NCBI GenBank assembly: GCA_017623685.1
Contig: JAGAOP010000060.1
Span: 51,972 to 115,971 of the forward strand
Length of the DNA stretch: 64,000 bases
Source of the DNA: Spirochaetaceae bacterium
GTDB taxonomy: Bacteria > Spirochaetota > Spirochaetia > Treponematales > Treponemataceae
Reading direction: 5' to 3'
The notes under the pieces: generated by a model
Told to the model about the DNA's origin: nothing
Databases searched by the model: none
The model's input: only the letters and a program-made list of their open reading frames with translations
Translations under genes and position numbers: made by a program
Shown: positions 62,101-64,000 of the stretch, one piece after another
Layout of the letters: each line of letters begins with the position of its first letter
Numbering within the stretch: the first letter of the stretch is position 1

Positions 62101-63467
62101 GCTTTGTGACCTCCGATTTGCATATTTCGTTCCATTGTGGTTGCTTCTTTTTGTAAATCATGTCCTTTTAGCAAAGAATTTTTACCGTAGCGTTTATGTA
62201 TGTTTAGAATAGCTTTTTGAATTTGCTCATCTTTTTTTTCTTGAGTACATTGATCAAAAAGGCTTGGTTGAATTTTTTTAATTGGAATTACATTGTTTGC
62301 ACAAAGATTTATTCTGCGAACAAATAAATCTGGATGGGTAATTTTATCAAAAAGTTTTGCAATATTAATAGAGATTTTGCTAATTGAATATGTTGGTTCT
62401 CCAAGGTTTATCGTTCCATGGGTTGGTTTAGGGTAGATTCTTCCATAAGAGTCCATGGCTAGAGGTCCTTCATATCCTTTTTCTAAGGAAATACCATCGT
62501 AGCAGACTACCAATGTAAAGCTATTTGCAGCTAATTGTTTTTCCACAAGTTCAAAAGAAAGGTGTTCCGCCATTTCTTGCACAATGATTCTAGCTTGATT
62601 TATGGGGTAAGGTCTTTGTAAAACTTGGCCACTACCTAAGCTGTTTTTTATTGGTTTGTAGGTTTTAATATGTTTTATTGTACAAGGTTCATATCCCCAA
62701 GCATGGTCTATTAATATTTCAGCGTTTATACCAAACAATTTATAAAGATAATTTGGATTTTTCAAAGACATACGAGCTATGTCTCCCATGGTGAATAATG
62801 CATTTTTTTCTAATCTGCGACATGTTCCTGTGCCAATTTGCCAAAAATCAGTAAGTGGTTTGTGACCCCATAGTGTTTTTCTATAAGAAATTTCGTCTAG
62901 GGTAGCAATTTTTGCTCCATCTGAATTGGCAGGAATATGTTTTGCAACAATATCCATAGCTATTTTGCAAAGATATAGGTTAGGAGCAATGCCTGCAGTG
63001 GCAGTAATTCCAGTTGTGGAAAGAACTTCTTGTAGTACCTCAGCACAAAGTTCTTGTGCTGATTTTTTATACAACGGAAGATACTGAGTAACATCGATAA
63101 AAACTTCATCTATGGAATAAACGTGAATATCTTCCGGGGCAAAAAACTTTAGATATACTTGATATATATCTGCTGAATATTTTACGTACAAAGCCATCCG
63201 TGGAGGTGCAATTATATATTCTATAACTTTGCCTGTTGTTCGTTCTATTTCTTTAACTTTTTGTATTACTTGAAAAAGGCGACTTCTACTTTTTATTCCA
63301 TATCGTTTAAGATTTGGTGAAATAGCTAAGCAAATTGTTTTTTCTGTCCTAGAAGAATCAGCCACCACAAGATTTGTTGTAAGAGGGTCTAAGCCCCTTT
63401 CTCTACATTCAACACTGGCGTAAAATGATTTTAAATCGATGGCGATAAAAGTGTTAGAGAAGGACAT
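62097..63467 (-). CDS. Y-family DNA polymerase (UmuC/DinB-like)
   Basis: 456 residues. The polymerase active site is seen in FIAIDLKSFYASVECRERGL near residue 7 (first Asp) and VYSIDEVFIDVTQYL near 114 (Asp-Glu). The thumb and little finger follow, including GGTGTCRRLEKNALF-type segments (IGTGTCRRLEKNALFTMGDI). A C-terminal clamp-binding-like QPSLFDQC is present near 410. It performs error-prone bypass of damaged DNA. TATAAT lies 6 nt before the ATG with TAGACA at the -35. No LexA-like palindrome was noticed. Confidence 0.88.
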   Translation of the reverse strand: MSFSNTFIAIDLKSFYASVECRERGLDPLTTNLVVADSSRTEKTICLAISPNLKRYGIKSRSRLFQVIQKVKEIERTTGKVIEYIIAPPRMALYVKYSADIYQVYLKFFAPEDIHVYSIDEVFIDVTQYLPLYKKSAQELCAEVLQEVLSTTGITATAGIAPNLYLCKIAMDIVAKHIPANSDGAKIATLDEISYRKTLWGHKPLTDFWQIGTGTCRRLEKNALFTMGDIARMSLKNPNYLYKLFGINAEILIDHAWGYEPCTIKHIKTYKPIKNSLGSGQVLQRPYPINQARIIVQEMAEHLSFELVEKQLAANSFTLVVCYDGISLEKGYEGPLAMDSYGRIYPKPTHGTINLGEPTYSISKISINIAKLFDKITHPDLFVRRINLCANNVIPIKKIQPSLFDQCTQEKKDEQIQKAILNIHKRYGKNSLLKGHDLQKEATTMERNMQIGGHKA

Positions 63468-63473
63468 AACCTT

Positions 63474-63502
63474 ATTATACTATACAAGCGTTTAGTTGTC
63501 TA
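63474..63502 (-). promoter_or_regulatory. Promoter of the Y-family polymerase operon (leaderless geometry)
   Basis: TAGACA (63497-63502), a 17 bp spacer, perfect TATAAT (63474-63479), then 6 nt to the ATG at 63467. Confidence 0.65.
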
Positions 63503-63544
63503 GAGTTTACTAGTCTTTTGTATGGTAAAAATTATTTTACATAG

Positions 63545-63736
63545 TCTATAAACTTAGATCCATTTGTTGCGACAGAAAAAAAAAGAGATAAACTCTGTGT
63601 CTCCTGTCTTTATGTTGGGAAGTGTGAAAAGAAAGGCTGCCTTTTTGAAAGTTTTTATTGCTTTAAGGGCAACCATTGTATCGGCTGCCCTTACGCAGGA
63701 AAGTGTGGGAAAAAAAATTGTAAATCATCAAAGTGA
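63545..63736 (+). other. Cys-rich mini-ORF without a canonical start
   Basis: An open frame from 63545 ends with a TGA at 63736 and encodes about 63 residues with eleven cysteines. Eight lie in two copies of C-x2-C-x5-C-x4-C: CVSCLYVGKCEKKGC and CIGCPYAGKCGKKNC. No ATG, GTG or TTG lies in frame upstream of the cysteines. A run of nine A (63576-63584) precedes the motif; a one-base slip there would join it to a TTG at 63564. It could be a real metal-binding protein read with a frameshift, or a damaged gene. It is not captured by standard gene finding. Confidence 0.45.
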
Positions 63737-63741
63737 TTTTT

Positions 63742-64000
63742 CTACTCTTTAAATAATTCTTCCCCAGTGATTAAGTCATATTTATCAGAAGAAAAATCAA
63801 ATCCACTTGAACAAACAAAACCTATTTTGTTACAAATTATTTCTTTCATTTCCTTTATTTGATTTTCTTCATTTTCACATTCGGGCAAAGTCATTGGATT
63901 TTCAAAAAATTTAACTTCATAAAAATTATATCCTTCCAAAGTTTTTAGAACTACGTCAAACTGTACATTTTTTCCAATAGTGGCATTGTCGTACCAGAAA
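63742..64000 (-). CDS. C-terminal part of an AAA-type ATPase with nuclease-like domain (DUF234-like), N-terminus off the right edge
   Basis: Open from the right edge to a stop at 63742, about 85 residues visible. The sequence NATIGKNVQFDVVLKTLEGY then NFYEVKFFENPMTLPEC, with Asp, Glu-x-Lys in order, matches the PD-(D/E)XK-like C-terminal domain of archaeal-type AAA ATPases (DUF234 group). The last residues are DLITGEELFKE. The ATPase half lies outside the window. The role is unknown; such proteins are common and often multicopy in anaerobes. It is convergent with the Cys-rich mini-ORF. Confidence 0.65.
   Translation of the reverse strand, partial: FWYDNATIGKNVQFDVVLKTLEGYNFYEVKFFENPMTLPECENEENQIKEMKEIICNKIGFVCSSGFDFSSDKYDLITGEELFKE

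Noticed and set aside
1..64000. CRISPR array, insertion sequence or prophage
   Set aside because: No regularly spaced direct repeats, transposase-like frames or phage structural genes were found on reading both strands.

Overview
The window is about 64 kb of AT-rich chromosome spanning a replication-origin region. Gene content and style point to a spirochaete, most likely a Treponema-like species (inference). The evidence is the run dciA-recF-dnaN-dnaA read leftward against gyrB-gyrA read rightward, a type III glutamine synthetase, a large Cache-type chemoreceptor, flgM, an HDOD regulator, several exported lipoproteins and beta-rich envelope proteins, and GyrA with Ala at the quinolone 'Ser83' position. 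No insertion sequence, prophage or CRISPR array was seen.

Layout. 1-1150 (-): two-gene membrane operon (EcfT-like partial gene and a Gx-family transporter). 1281-8504 (+): metH, ftsH, a zinc-ribbon membrane protein, ychJ, an rlmB-type methyltransferase and a hemolysin III homologue. 8512-10534 (-): a tRNA-Ala/pfk/FMN-dehydrogenase transcription unit. 10593-14925 (-): dciA, recF, dnaN and dnaA, with the probable oriC (DnaA boxes plus a six-unit DnaA-trio array) between dnaN and dnaA. 15060-19469 (+): gyrB and gyrA, followed by a structured intergenic segment bracketed by two perfect parS sites. 19746-24012 (+): pyrE, an RNase D-like nuclease, a NYN protein, an HD hydrolase and queH, convergent with an acetolactate synthase gene. 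25819-30448 (+): TrmH-family methyltransferase, hypoxanthine/uracil-DNA glycosylase, PAP2 phosphatase, YfcE-type phosphoesterase and EttA. 30520-34957 (-): an OLD-like ATPase/TOPRIM protein, glnN, a CAU tRNA and an XRE regulator. 35046-36803: a beta-propeller lipoprotein and a degraded stretch. 36804-44087: capA and an envelope gene cluster. 44225-52453: HATPase-HDOD regulator, a third SpoU methyltransferase, a degenerate iron-type alcohol dehydrogenase, flgM/rsmI, argA and a flavodiiron protein. 52627-59554: a diguanylate cyclase, a MATE exporter, rpsU and two divergent radical-SAM genes. 59662-64000: a frameshifted chemoreceptor gene, a Y-family polymerase with its YolD-like partner, a Cys-rich mini-ORF and a truncated ATPase.

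The most striking pattern across the window is promoter geometry. At nine transcript-leading genes a near-perfect -10 hexamer (TATACT or TATAAT) lies exactly 6 nt before the start codon, which predicts leaderless mRNAs. The genes are the Gx transporter, ychJ, dnaA, the NYN protein, ettA, capA, rsmI, ygiQ and the Y-family polymerase. Several others have 7-8 nt. Other genes carry conventional GGAGG ribosome binding sites, so two initiation modes seem to coexist. Many start codons given here are shorter than the longest open frame because of this geometry.

All functions are assigned from sequence reading only. No similarity search, structure prediction or expression data was available.
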